Assembly (NCBI GenBank): GCA_040437565.1
Contig: JBDOQK010000001.1
Location: 992,001 to 1,056,000 of the forward strand
Length of the DNA: 64,000 nt
From: Albugo candida
Lineage: Eukaryota; Oomycota; Peronosporomycetes; Albuginales
Reading direction: 5' to 3'
A program made the translations under genes and the position numbers. Of this stretch, positions 34,097-43,782 are shown piece by piece (the first letter of the stretch is position 1; every line of letters starts with the position of its first letter). Below the pieces are notes generated by a model. The model was given only the letters and a program-made list of their open reading frames with translations. It was not told the DNA's origin and did not search any database.

Positions 34097-35469
34097 TCAC
34101 TTTTTGGATTCCACATCCTCGACATTCCAACAACTCGCAAAGGTTCCAGGCGGAAGCACCAATTTCCGACGTGTTTGATGACTTCCTTCCTCGTGAATTC
34201 TCTCCAATAATAGCCTGAATTCCTCAACTTCGCGATCCAATTCCGTCCCAATTCCATCCGAAAAAGAGCATTCAAATTGCGTTTTCTCATGTTGAGAAGC
34301 ATCCAATTCCGATCGATCCGTTCCCTGACTCTTCTTCCTCTTCTTTTTCTTCTTCCGTGCAGGTTTGGACGGTAGTGGACGATCTATTCTTCCTTCCTCA
34401 CGCAACAATTCCGCTTGAGCGGCTAAAGAGTGTCGAATTGCTTCATGATACGCCATTTCCAACTGAAAGAACAATTCCTCAGCGATGAACGACACATTCG
34501 AAGATGACAAACCTTTTCACGGAATTGCACAGCCAAAAGATCCAAAAGATATTCCTGAGCCGATCGTGGAGTGCTGGCGCCTGGACAATCGATACTATCG
34601 CCTCCGTCGTAGTAGTAATCGTCGTCATATAATCGCGAAGGCACACCGATTGGGATCTCATTACTTCGTAACAATGGCATCAAATACTCAAATTGCTCGC
34701 CACAACGCACCAAATCGTCCATCAAGTCGGCATGCTCATCGACGAGAAGAATGTATCTCTCTTCATTTTGAAGCAATCGAAGCAATTCATCCTCACAATT
34801 CGACTCGATACACGGGAATTCTCGAAGAATGGATGTCTCATTATGATTGTGATGGAGAAGTGGAGCATCTGTGGACGAAAACGCTTCCGTTTGCTTTTCT
34901 TCCGACTGGAAATGCTGGCATGAATGCTCTGTTCCACTCGATATCTGTGCCTCTGGATCGTGTTCTTCCATGTCGAAATCCTCATCGTCTTCCTCTTCAC
35001 TGTCCATGAATGGAGGGATCACCGTAAACACATCGAGCAAAGATCGCTTCCGTGGCGCTCGTCGACGCTCAAAGTCTTCCCATTCGGCAATTACGTTCTC
35101 ATGACACTCGAAACACAAATGCTGACGGATTAAAAACTGATCCAACGCTTTTAAAAACACGTGGCGATGGATACGGAGAAGACAGCGTTTGGAATCCATC
35201 GGCAGGTCTTTCCAATAATTCATCAGCTCGTCACTGGTGCACAATTCGCGTAAAGGCTTTGGAATAGACGACGCGGAAGCTAAACTTTTGGATCGATTTC
35301 GGAGATGATATTGGATAAAAGTCGTCATTGTAGCACGTCGATTGATCGGACAAGGCGATGTAGAAGAGGTTTTCCGTCGATGGCGTTCGTGGGGAGGCAG
35401 TATGGCTGTCTCTGCATCCATTTCGACGCCTGCATGGATCGATTCCGCTCGATCCAATGAAGCGCGCAT
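34097..35469 (-). CDS. GGNBP2-like protein, 440 aa
   Basis: Animal GGNBP2 (gametogenetin-binding protein 2, a zinc-finger protein) has no settled biochemical role. Two exons with a 50-nt intron give exactly 441 codons. A central block aligns by eye with GGNBP2: KALDQFLIRQHLCFECHENV, the helix around REKLEMAYHEAIRHSLA, then a Lys-rich stretch (KPARKKKKKRKKSQ). In between is a long acidic, disordered region (SEEEDDEDFDMEEHDPEA). Upstream of the chosen ATG another open segment (to about 35630) is protein-like but has no ATG, so a first exon may be missed. The homology call rests on short motifs. Confidence 0.5.
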
Positions 35470-35705
35470 TTGCGTCTCTGTGGAGAATGTGAGGATTCGG
35501 CCTGATGTATGAAGAAAGGGTACGCCAGGATGTGGTCATACACGCGAAAGAACGATTCAAATTCGCTTTGTTTTGTTCCAGCTGTCAGCGAAAGAAAATG
35601 ATTGACTCTTCTTTGCGCAAAAAACAAGAGACGCACGTCTTCTTGGACCTTTGCAGTTAAGGGGTAGATAAATGGATATAACGAGATATAAGAATTCAGT
35701 TAAGA

Positions 35706-36587
35706 TTATTTGACGTTAGGAACGCGAATGCGATCGCGGGACATTCGCAAGCGATGGAATTGAGACCCTTTACGATCGCCAAAGTGCTGAAAACTGTCCA
35801 TTTTGGAGGAGAATGTTGCGATCATACGAATTGATTTTTTGTCGTATTTTTTACCTGTAATTCGCTTGTACGCTACGGATTTCGCGTGCATGCGATCCTC
35901 TTCTGTAACATCGAGTATTGGGATACTTAAACCCAATCGATCGGCCGTCGCTTCTTTTTTCTTTATTTCTCGCTTCTTTGAACGAAATGCTCGTCGTAAT
36001 GCGGCGTTAGAGCTGTAATCATCTTGGAATTGAGCGTCCTGAATCGCGATCACTGCTTGTAATCCCTTACTTCGCTGTTTGGCTCGATCGCGATCGACTT
36101 GTTCATGCTCTAATTTGTAAAAGAAAGGGTCTTCCACGAGTTTAGCACGCACTGTTGGATCCTCGACACGCTCCACACCCATTTCAGCGATCGCTGATGC
36201 CTCCAGAGAATCCATTTGTTCATGCTTCCGCACTCCGCTCACCATACGATAGTCGCGTGCCGCCGGATCCGTCTCAATCACCATTTCACATTGACAATTA
36301 GCACATTTTAGCCTGAATTCGTATATCTTCGTACTGAAATAATCACCAACATGCCGCTTTTTCGCATTATATCGTACGCCGCGACCAATATGCTCCTCAC
36401 AATGTGTGCACCACACGTGGAATGGCATTTCAAAACGCACAACGAGAACGCCATCTGTTTGTAAATCCTTTGCACGTTTCCCTAAAGGATGTGATTTGTG
36501 ATATTTGTTGACGCTTTGATGCTTTTTTGGATCAAAATCTTTGGGATAATAGTAATTATCGGCGCGTGCTGCTGCAAGACTCGACAT
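35706..36587 (-). CDS. YJU2B: Splicing factor YJU2B/CCDC130 (CWC16 family), 293 aa
   Basis: CWC16-family proteins act in the spliceosome around the branching step. One exon. The start MSSLAAARADNYYYPKDFDP and VNKYHKSHPLG are typical of the family. Two CxxC pairs make the zinc-binding core (WCTHCEEHIGRGVRYNA and LKCANCQCEMVIETDP). Then comes RDYRMVSGVRKHE and a basic, helical C-terminus. The long N-terminal spacer fits the CCDC130 branch better than YJU2 itself. It starts 66 bp from the 3' end of DRC3. Confidence 0.92.
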   Translation of the reverse strand: MSSLAAARADNYYYPKDFDPKKHQSVNKYHKSHPLGKRAKDLQTDGVLVVRFEMPFHVWCTHCEEHIGRGVRYNAKKRHVGDYFSTKIYEFRLKCANCQCEMVIETDPAARDYRMVSGVRKHEQMDSLEASAIAEMGVERVEDPTVRAKLVEDPFFYKLEHEQVDRDRAKQRSKGLQAVIAIQDAQFQDDYSSNAALRRAFRSKKREIKKKEATADRLGLSIPILDVTEEDRMHAKSVAYKRITGKKYDKKSIRMIATFSSKMDSFQHFGDRKGSQFHRLRMSRDRIRVPNVK

Positions 36588-36653
36588 CCTTACAATCGCG
36601 TTTTAACCAATTATATATAGTGATTATGTAAATCAACCAATCAAAAACTACTT

Positions 36654-38483
36654 TCAGCCATCCAATTCGTCCTCTAAATGCTTTAATTCCTCGCACAAAT
36701 GAACGACTTGTTCGGCATTCTTTGCCTTGATATTGATGATCTCCAACACTCGAGATCGGTTGCGATTCCATTCTTCTTCTCTTGTAGTCCTTACCACGTT
36801 CTCATTCTTTGCGCTATTCTGCTCGCGGAGTAAATCTTCTTGCGCTAAAAGCTTCCCAATTCGAACTTCATGGGAGCCATTAATCGCACTTGTGAGGGCG
36901 TCGCGTTCCGTCAGAATCGCGTGACATTCTTCCGACAGATAGTCGTCGTCCTCTGCGTCCTCATACGTAATCCGCTCCAGCAAATTCGCAGCTAATTGGC
37001 ACACACTTTCGTAAAAAACATTCTCATGCTCTTCGATCGCGCGGAAATGATCTGTTGTGATCGTCCGAACATCGGCACTGATATCGTCCACACCACTTTC
37101 CAGATTGGCAAGTAATTCATGCGATGCTTCCACAATATCGGACTCGATGCCCATCAATTCACAATGGAGCTCTTCGATCATTTTCTCGGCTTGCTGAACG
37201 TCCTGAAAACTGGCAACAATAAGAGATTGGAGATTGGATGAAGAGGATGCTTCTGGAAATTTGGAATGGAAGCTGCTCTTTTCAGTAAGTTGGGTTTGAG
37301 CGGTCTGAATTGTGCTTTGCGTTTGCTTCAGTATCCGTTTCACTTTGGAAGTGTAGAGATCACAAGATGCTATACTTTTCTGCTGGGCGTTGACGGTCAA
37401 TTGAGTCATTGTGGTCTTAAAATCTTGGACTTTGTGCAGTAATTGTCGATGTTTATCGAGTAATACACTTTTCACATTATCTGTGACGATTTTGGCTTTA
37501 TCCAGGAAATCATCCATCAAGTTTCGAAGGCCTGGAAGCGCACAAAGCTTTTCTATTTCTGCGTCTTCTTTGAACATGTCACTCACAAGCGTCTGATCCA
37601 TGATGAAATGCTTAATCGATGGAAGTAGGAGAGGAATAGCTGTACCTCCAAAATAGTGATATTCGCCTCACGTAAAAGGACATAATACGTCTGTTCTTCG
37701 ACTTCTTTCGCTCGAGCAGCTTCATCAATGGCTTTCACTTCACGCATTTCTTCCAACTCGTCCATGTACTGGTCCCGAGCTTGTGAGATCTCATTGTCTT
37801 CTATCAGAATGTAGTCGAGATATTGTAATTTTTCCAAATGGGCCAACACATAACTACAAAGACCGCTTAGTGCGATTCTCAATGATTCTCTCGAGGTACA
37901 GTACGGGCGATATTCCGGATCCTGGCACAAAGGATTTCCACTCAGATTAAGAACACGGAGATTATCCAAGCATCGGAGGTATAAGAGTCCTTCGGTTGCA
38001 GCCAATGCGTTATTCCCAATAGAAAACACCTAGATCGGTAATGAGAAGCCATCCTCACGTCAGGTACGAACCAACCTGAAGCTTTTGTAGCGTTTCCAGA
38101 TTTTCCAGCCTGGTGATTTGGTTGTTGAAAAGACTCAAGTCCGTGAGATTCACTAGTGTCTCGAGCCCTTGGATGCTTGCGATATTGTTGAATGAGAGAT
38201 CAAGCCATTGCAGCCGGGTCAGATGTCGAATACCGTGAATCTCTTGTATGATATTGTTATCGAGCTGAAGGCGAATCAGATTGGAAAATGGGCCAAGATT
38301 ATCGATTTTAGCAATCTTTTGGAATGAAAGCGATAGCGATTGCAATTTATTAAAGTCAATCTTCTGCACTGACTCATGGATGGCGTCCGAATTGACCGGA
38401 TCCGCATCCGCGAGAACGAGTTTTTGGATGAGCTCATCGTGAATGACGGCAATTTCTTGGTGCCGGACACCCAACCGATGCAT
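36654..38483 (-). CDS. DRC3: Dynein regulatory complex subunit 3 (DRC3/LRRC48), 576 aa
   Basis: Part of the nexin-dynein regulatory complex that links neighbouring doublets in motile flagella. Three exons, introns of 46 and 53 nt, exactly 577 codons. The N-terminus (VIHDELIQKLVL) precedes a run of SDS22-type leucine-rich repeats: LIRLQLDNNIIQEIHGIRHL, WLDLSFNNIASIQGLETL and LSLFNNQITRLENLETL. The LRR cap contains LRVLNLSGNPLC. The rest is coiled coil, ending RNRSRVLEIINIKAKNAEQV, the same closing element as in animal DRC3. Length is close to the human protein. It implies that the organism makes motile flagellated cells. Confidence 0.93.
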
Positions 38484-38612
38484 TTTGTTGCTATGAGTTT
38501 TTTTTGGACATCAGGTGTCGCTTCGAGGTCATGAAGCAGCTCATGACGCACACGGAAGGCGTTCTCAGACTAGGTCGTTCCTGTAATCAGATACTCAGAG
38601 CTGATTCTAAGA

Positions 38613-40425
38613 ATGTCTACGAAATTTGAAGAATTTGCACATCATGTCTTTCAGTCTGCTTCTGTTGACGAATTTTCCGCGCTTCAGAAGGAGAGCAAGC
38701 CTGACTACAATCTTCCAAACAATAAAGGATGGACGATTCTGATGAGTGCATGTGCTTACGGTGTGTAGTTTCATCTCCTTCATTGGCAGTTTAGTGATAG
38801 TGGCGCATCTGTAGAGCGAGATGACCTAGTCGGCTTGATAATCGACAAAACTGAGAATATTGGAGCCTGCACCGTACTGAATCGTACCCACGTCTTGCAT
38901 CTCGCTTGCATTAGTAAAAATGTTTGTCATGTTCACGGCCGAAAATCTCGCGATAATGCTCACTTTGTATAGCCAAAATTACTGCAGGAACTTGCAAGTT
39001 GTCCGGAACGTCGTGAAAAACTCGCTCGTCTTGTAAATCAACCCAATGCCCATGGTGATACACGTACGTGTCTTCCCCTTTCTAGCAGCAAGAAAATCTC
39101 ACACAATTGCTCAGCATTAATGATGGCCTGTGTGGCCAAAAACCTGGACGCTTGTGTGATTTTATGGAGCCTTGGAGCTGATTGCAGTCTGAAAAACAAG
39201 AATGGAATGACGGCTTTGATGTGTGCTGCTCGAGTACAAGATAGCAATGACCAACACTCTGCTGTGAGTGTGTCGATTGTAAAAGGTTTGCTGGAGCGAT
39301 TAGAAGCTGAAGATATACATTGTGTGGATGTCTTGAAACGGAATACAGCACTTCATATTGCAGTGCAAAGTGGGAATAAAGGCGGGGTGAAAGAGCTTGT
39401 GAAAGCCCCTGGAAAAAGTCTTCATGTGTACAATATGGATGGGTACACAGCCTACGCGTTGGCACAGCACATCAAGGCATCAGAGGAAGTGATTCAAATT
39501 TTGTGTGAGCACAGTGAGATGAAATTGGCGCCGTTGGACTTGAGTGAAGCGGAATGTGTCTTGCAATCCAAGAAAAAAGATGGAAAGCGAAAGTCTAAAA
39601 CGAAGCGAAAACAGCTGAAAAACCGAAAGGATAATGCACAAATCCAAAAGGATGATCCTTTCCCTTATGTGAATCACTCTGAAAGCGTGCTAGCGGCTGT
39701 GGAAAAGTGTAATCAGGAACCTCGCATGCCCGTCGAATGCCAGGAAGCCATAGGACTGATCGACAGTGGGTTTACGGATGTGAAAGATGGCTCTGATTAT
39801 ATTTATGACCAGTTGAATGCTTTTTTTCATTATTTGAACCCGCTCGCGNNNNNNNNNNNNNNNNNNNNNNNNNNNNNNNNNNNNNNNNNNNNNNNNNNNN
39901 NNNNNNNNNNNNNNNNNNNNNNNNNNNNNNNNNNNNNNNNNNNNNNNNAAGGATAATGCACAAATCCAAAAGGATGATCCTTTCCCTTATGTGAATCACT
40001 CTGAAAGCGTGCTAGCGGCTGTGGAAAAGTGTAATCAGGAACCTCGCATGCCCGTCGAATGCCAGGAAGCCATAGGACTGATCGACAGTGGGTTTACGGA
40101 TGTGAAAGATGGCTCTGATTATATTTATGACCAGTTGAATGCTTTTTTTCATTATTTGAACCCGCTCGCGCAAGAAATCGCGGTCAATGTCGACGCGTTT
40201 GTGGTATCGTGCCCGCGACCCATTTTGCCTGAACCGGATTTAGATCGAAATATTGAGGAGATCCTGTCTTCATTGAGTATATCTCAGATAGAGACACTAG
40301 AGAATGCTCATTTGAGCGCATATAACGCGCTGAACGAGCGGAAACAGCTCAAAATGCGCGTGCTAGAGGCACAGCGTGTTGAAGAGAAACTTGCTCTACA
40401 GAAGATTTTGACAATACAAAATTAG
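38613..40425 (+). CDS. Ankyrin-repeat protein, about 445 aa
   Basis: Unknown role. Four exons: the second and third introns are 66 and 51 nt. The first intron, near 38760, is very short, with 36 nt fitting best, and its edges are uncertain. After removing one copy of the flanking duplicate (gap 39849..39948) the model is in phase. Ankyrin units: NNKGWTILMSACAYG, then a divergent one, then GDTPLMMACVAKNLDACVIL (formed only after splicing), NGMTALMCAARV, NTALHIAVQSGNKGGVKELV and DGYTAYALAQHIKASEEVI. A Lys-rich linker (KKKDGKRKSKTKRKQLK) and a helical C-terminal half follow. It starts 129 bp from DRC3, transcribed away from it, so co-regulation with flagellar genes is possible. Confidence 0.75.
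39627..40170. repeat. 222-bp flanking duplicate around gap 39849..39948
   Basis: Bases 39627..39848 equal 39949..40170, inside the last exon of the ankyrin gene. Dropping one copy plus the gap keeps the gene in frame, as expected for an unmerged overlap. Confidence 0.87.
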
Positions 40426-40496
40426 TTTAACATTCGCGCAACATTGAATGCATACGTGCAACATCGGATGGTTTCGCGGTCAATTGCGCGCAAATA

Positions 40497-41033
40497 ATGA
40501 CGGAAAGAAATGTGAAATTAAGTTCTACTTCAACCTTATCACCTCTGATTTGTAAGATTCAGCTGAGAGAGAAATGCATACAACGGATTCATGCGAACAG
40601 AAAGGATACATTGCGGAGAGCGCGACGTTTAGACGGAGAAATGGCTGCGAACGGACGAGATAACACGCAGAATGAGCACATATCGAGTCAGTTGCAGCGA
40701 GACAGCGCGTCTTTACATCAACAGCATTATATCTCTGCGCAGAATCAATCTGACGTGAAAAGTACACGTCAGAAGAAGCCCCAAGTCGTTGAAAGATGTC
40801 CGCTGCAACTTGAAGACTTGATGGAAACGGGAAAGCTTTCTGACGCAGAGTATTGGGACATTGTTCACTCGTTGGAAGAAGAAATCTTAAATGACGCCAA
40901 CGAATTAGAGCGTTACCATTTTCAAAGTGGCGAAGACGAAATCTTGGCGGAAGAAATGATGCGTTTTGAAGGGGACTCGTTGGCTGCACTGTTACAGAAC
41001 ATTGACATCGATGTGGAGAGCATTAATAAGTGA
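40497..41033 (+). CDS. RPA-interacting protein (RPAIN)-like, 178 aa
   Basis: RPAIN binds replication protein A and helps bring it into the nucleus. One exon. The N-terminal helix CKIQLREKCIQRIHANRKDT aligns with the RPAIN start (Trp-Lys.. then Arg-rich helix). The middle element LSDAEYWDIVHSLEEEILND with GEDEILAEEMMRFE resembles the second RPAIN helix block. The C-terminal zinc-finger third of animal RPAIN is missing, as the frame stops at INK. It ends 29 bp from the convergent TMEM128 gene. The identification is tentative; otherwise it is a small charged helical protein. Confidence 0.5.
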   Translation: MTERNVKLSSTSTLSPLICKIQLREKCIQRIHANRKDTLRRARRLDGEMAANGRDNTQNEHISSQLQRDSASLHQQHYISAQNQSDVKSTRQKKPQVVERCPLQLEDLMETGKLSDAEYWDIVHSLEEEILNDANELERYHFQSGEDEILAEEMMRFEGDSLAALLQNIDIDVESINK

Positions 41034-41062
41034 AAGCAAATTATAATTTTGTTAAAATAAAA

Positions 41063-41709
41063 TCATATTGAAGGGAGGAAATGAGCTGTCATCAGTGAAG
41101 CGATAAAGAAGAGAGATAAAACAGCTGGAGTTAAAACGCCCCAAACCGGCCAAAACGCACAATGAAAGCAAAAGGAAGCACTGAACCCGGCCATTGTCGC
41201 TGTTGGAATCATTCGCGGGCAATACACGCTCCATTCTAATCGGATCTTCTGTACGTATGGCAGCCAAATCGCTAAATAACATGTTATGCAAGCATAAAGT
41301 CCCGATAGAAGTACCGCAACATGAAAGAAGCCTCTACATTCATTCAATCAGCTCTGAACGCAGTACGGGCGCATACATTAACTCACGTGCGGACGCGAGT
41401 ATCGTAAAATATCACATGGACAATATCCAGATAACGTGCTGCAATTATTGCTGCCACTATCCATAAGAGCGCATGCAATTTTGTGCTGTATAACTCTGCT
41501 CGTTGCGATCTTGATCGTGCATGCGCTTTCTTCGCTGTGCTCTCATCGCGTTCCTCGCTTGGATACTGTACTTCACTCAACAATTCGGATTCCTCGGAGT
41601 CGTTATCGAAGCTGCAAGACCCGTGCTCCAGTGCCAGCAGCGAAGAGGAAACGGATTCTTCATCAATCACTGCCGTAATTCGCGGATTCGAGCGAGTTCT
41701 TGCGGTCAT
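41063..41709 (-). CDS. TMEM128: TMEM128-family membrane protein, 197 aa
   Basis: A small four-helix membrane protein of the endomembrane system with no known reaction. Two exons with a 53-nt intron (41334..41386), exactly 198 codons. A polar N-terminus of about 80 residues is followed by helix 1 (LHALLWIVAAIIAARYLDIV), helix 2 (VAVLLSGLYACITCYLAIWL), then the family signature PRMIPTATMAGFSASFCFHC and FWPVWGVLTPAVLSLFF. The Pro, the Trp and the spacing match animal TMEM128. Confidence 0.75.
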
Positions 41710-41772
41710 TTCAGAATCAGAAAAGAATCAGACACAGGATCAGAACGGGATGGAATTTAGGAAAGAATCAGA

Positions 41773-43284
41773 TTAGGTCTCGACATAATTCCATCCTACT
41801 GTGCGAAGAAAACCGCGAACAATTGACTTTTCATCTTCGCACGACACGTCCACTTTGGTCAGGGTGTTGTTTGTCTCCTTATTTGTCCATGAAGAGCAAG
41901 TGAGAGGCTTTCCGAGCGGGATGCATCGTTTCTCGTGCTCACTTGCAAACACAAATGAGGCCAAAAGTGGCAATTTTGGCACCCTATCTTGTCGTTGTAG
42001 TATCGCCATCAAGTTACCAACTGTCCACATTAGAGGTGTTTCTAATCTTCCGTACTGTTCCAATCCGAATCCAGCCACACTCACGTCCATAAANNNNNNN
42101 NNNNNNNNNNNNNNNNNNNNNNNNNNNNNNNNNNNNNNNNNNNNNNNNNNNNNNNNNNNNNNNNNNNNNNNNNNNNNNNNNNNNNNNNNNNNNCTTATTT
42201 GTCCATGAAGAGCAAGTGAGAGGCTTTCCGAGCGGGATGCATCGTTTCTCGTGCTCACTTGCAAACACAAATGAGGCCAAAAGTGGCAATTTTGGCACCC
42301 TATCTTGTCGTTGTAGTATCGCCATCAAGTTACCAACTGTCCACATTAGAGGTGTTTCTAATCTTCCGTACTGTTCCAATCCGAATCCAGCCACACTCAC
42401 GTCCATAAAGTCTAAGAGTTTGCTTTTAGAACAGCTAATAGTTGATACAATTTTCTCGTTCAAGTCTTGTCGTGCTTCAAGCTGGGGATCTAATTGTGCA
42501 ACGGATTTAGAGAGGGGCACCATCAGTATCTCCTGTTTGAACGGAATAGAAAAAGTGGTGACAGATTGCCAAACACATCCTTTCTCATCGTATAAATCTG
42601 TTTGTATATCAAACTCAATCTCAGTCTCCAAAAATCGTTTCTTCTGGAGGATCATCAGGCACTACAAAGTCGTCAGAGCGGTAAGTTCTATGTCGTAGTG
42701 TGTACAAACCTGGAAGCCAACAAAATCACTTGTAACAAGCGAAGAATCTTCAGCCGTCTCTGACTCCTCGAGCACTACCGGTACTTGATCCGGGAATTGC
42801 ATATTGAGTTGTCGAAGTTGACAAACTGACAATGCTTTAATATGAGCAGACTCGACACTTGCTGGAAACTTGGAATGACCAAGTATTTGGAGAAACAAGC
42901 TACTGATAGCGATTTGAGGAAAGATGAACGGGATCGTCTCCAATTTGAGCTGTTCGTAGCCCAAAGTTGCAGTGAGTTTAGCAAAATCCGATGAAAGTAA
43001 AGCAAAGCGACACTGGAGATTTATCATCGGGCAAGGAGATCGAAGTATACTTTTTTTCCATCCCCATTTCGTGTATTTCGAGAGCCGGCAGCGCCACAGA
43101 AATTCACGAGTACCGAGATCCGAAGGCGATGGTAAAGCTGGGAAACTGCAAAGCGACCAATGAGGATTTCAAAAGTCACATCAATTCAGTACCTGCGAGC
43201 GAGATCATGATCCCACGTGATGAAAATATACAGCAAAGGCGTCAAAATGGCGACAAATATCAAGCAAACAATCCATGCAGTCAT
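41773..43284 (-). CDS. Membrane-anchored MaoC-like hot-dog protein, about 366 aa
   Basis: MaoC/hot-dog domains hydrate or dehydrate acyl-thioesters. Three exons, introns 42662..42709 and 43146..43192; removing one copy of the flanking duplicate (gap 42094..42193) gives exactly 367 codons. It opens with a signal anchor (WIVCLIFVAILTPLLYIFI). The next 200 residues resemble MaoC dehydratases of actinobacterial type: FIFPQIAISSLFLQILGHSKFP (first 20 aligned) followed by SAHIKALSVCQLRQLN, then TEIEFDIQTDLYDEKGCVWQ. The catalytic Asp/His pair of true MaoC enzymes is not obvious, so it may bind without catalysis. Fold call is tentative. Confidence 0.5.
41878..42409. repeat. 216-bp flanking duplicate around gap 42094..42193
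   Basis: Bases 41878..42093 equal 42194..42409, inside the last exon of the hot-dog gene. Dropping one copy plus the gap restores the frame. Confidence 0.87.
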
Positions 43285-43704
43285 ATTATGTAGTCTACAT
43301 TATAATAAACCCCTACATTAGTGTTCCACAAATCAAATCATATCAACCAATCAAATACATGTCGTCCAATTGCAGCGACAACATGAGCGTTCATGGAATC
43401 ATTTCACATTCCGTGAATCAGTCCGACGTTGTGGTACCACTCTCTCCACCGCGGCAGTATGCGTGTAGCCTTCGCATCGGTTGATTCCTTCATGGATCAT
43501 TTGAACGGCTCCATCGTGCGGAGCGATTCGAATCGCNNNNNNNNNNNNNNNNNNNNNNNNNNNNNNNNNNNNNNNNNNNNNNNNNNNNNNNNNNNNNNNN
43601 NNNNNNNNNNNNNNNNNNNNNNNNNNNNNNNNNNNNTCATGGAATCATTTCACATTCCGTGAATCAGTCCGACGTTGTGGTACCACTCTCTCCACCGCGG
43701 CAGT
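43285..43704. other. Divergent intergenic region, hot-dog protein / SLC1
   Basis: Contains gap 43537..43636 with a 146-bp duplicate on both sides (43391..43536 = 43637..43782). The first copy holds the first codons of the SLC1 gene (from 43459) and is not a separate gene. The true intergenic distance is therefore only about 170 bp. No motif was recognised. Confidence 0.6.
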
Positions 43705-43782
43705 ATGCGTGTAGCCTTCGCATCGGTTGATTCCTTCATGGATCATTTGAACGGCTCCATCGTGCGGAGCGATTCGAATCGC
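43391..43782. repeat. 146-bp flanking duplicate around gap 43537..43636
   Basis: The same 146 bp occur on both sides of 100 N and cover the SLC1 start. Unmerged contig overlap. Confidence 0.87.
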
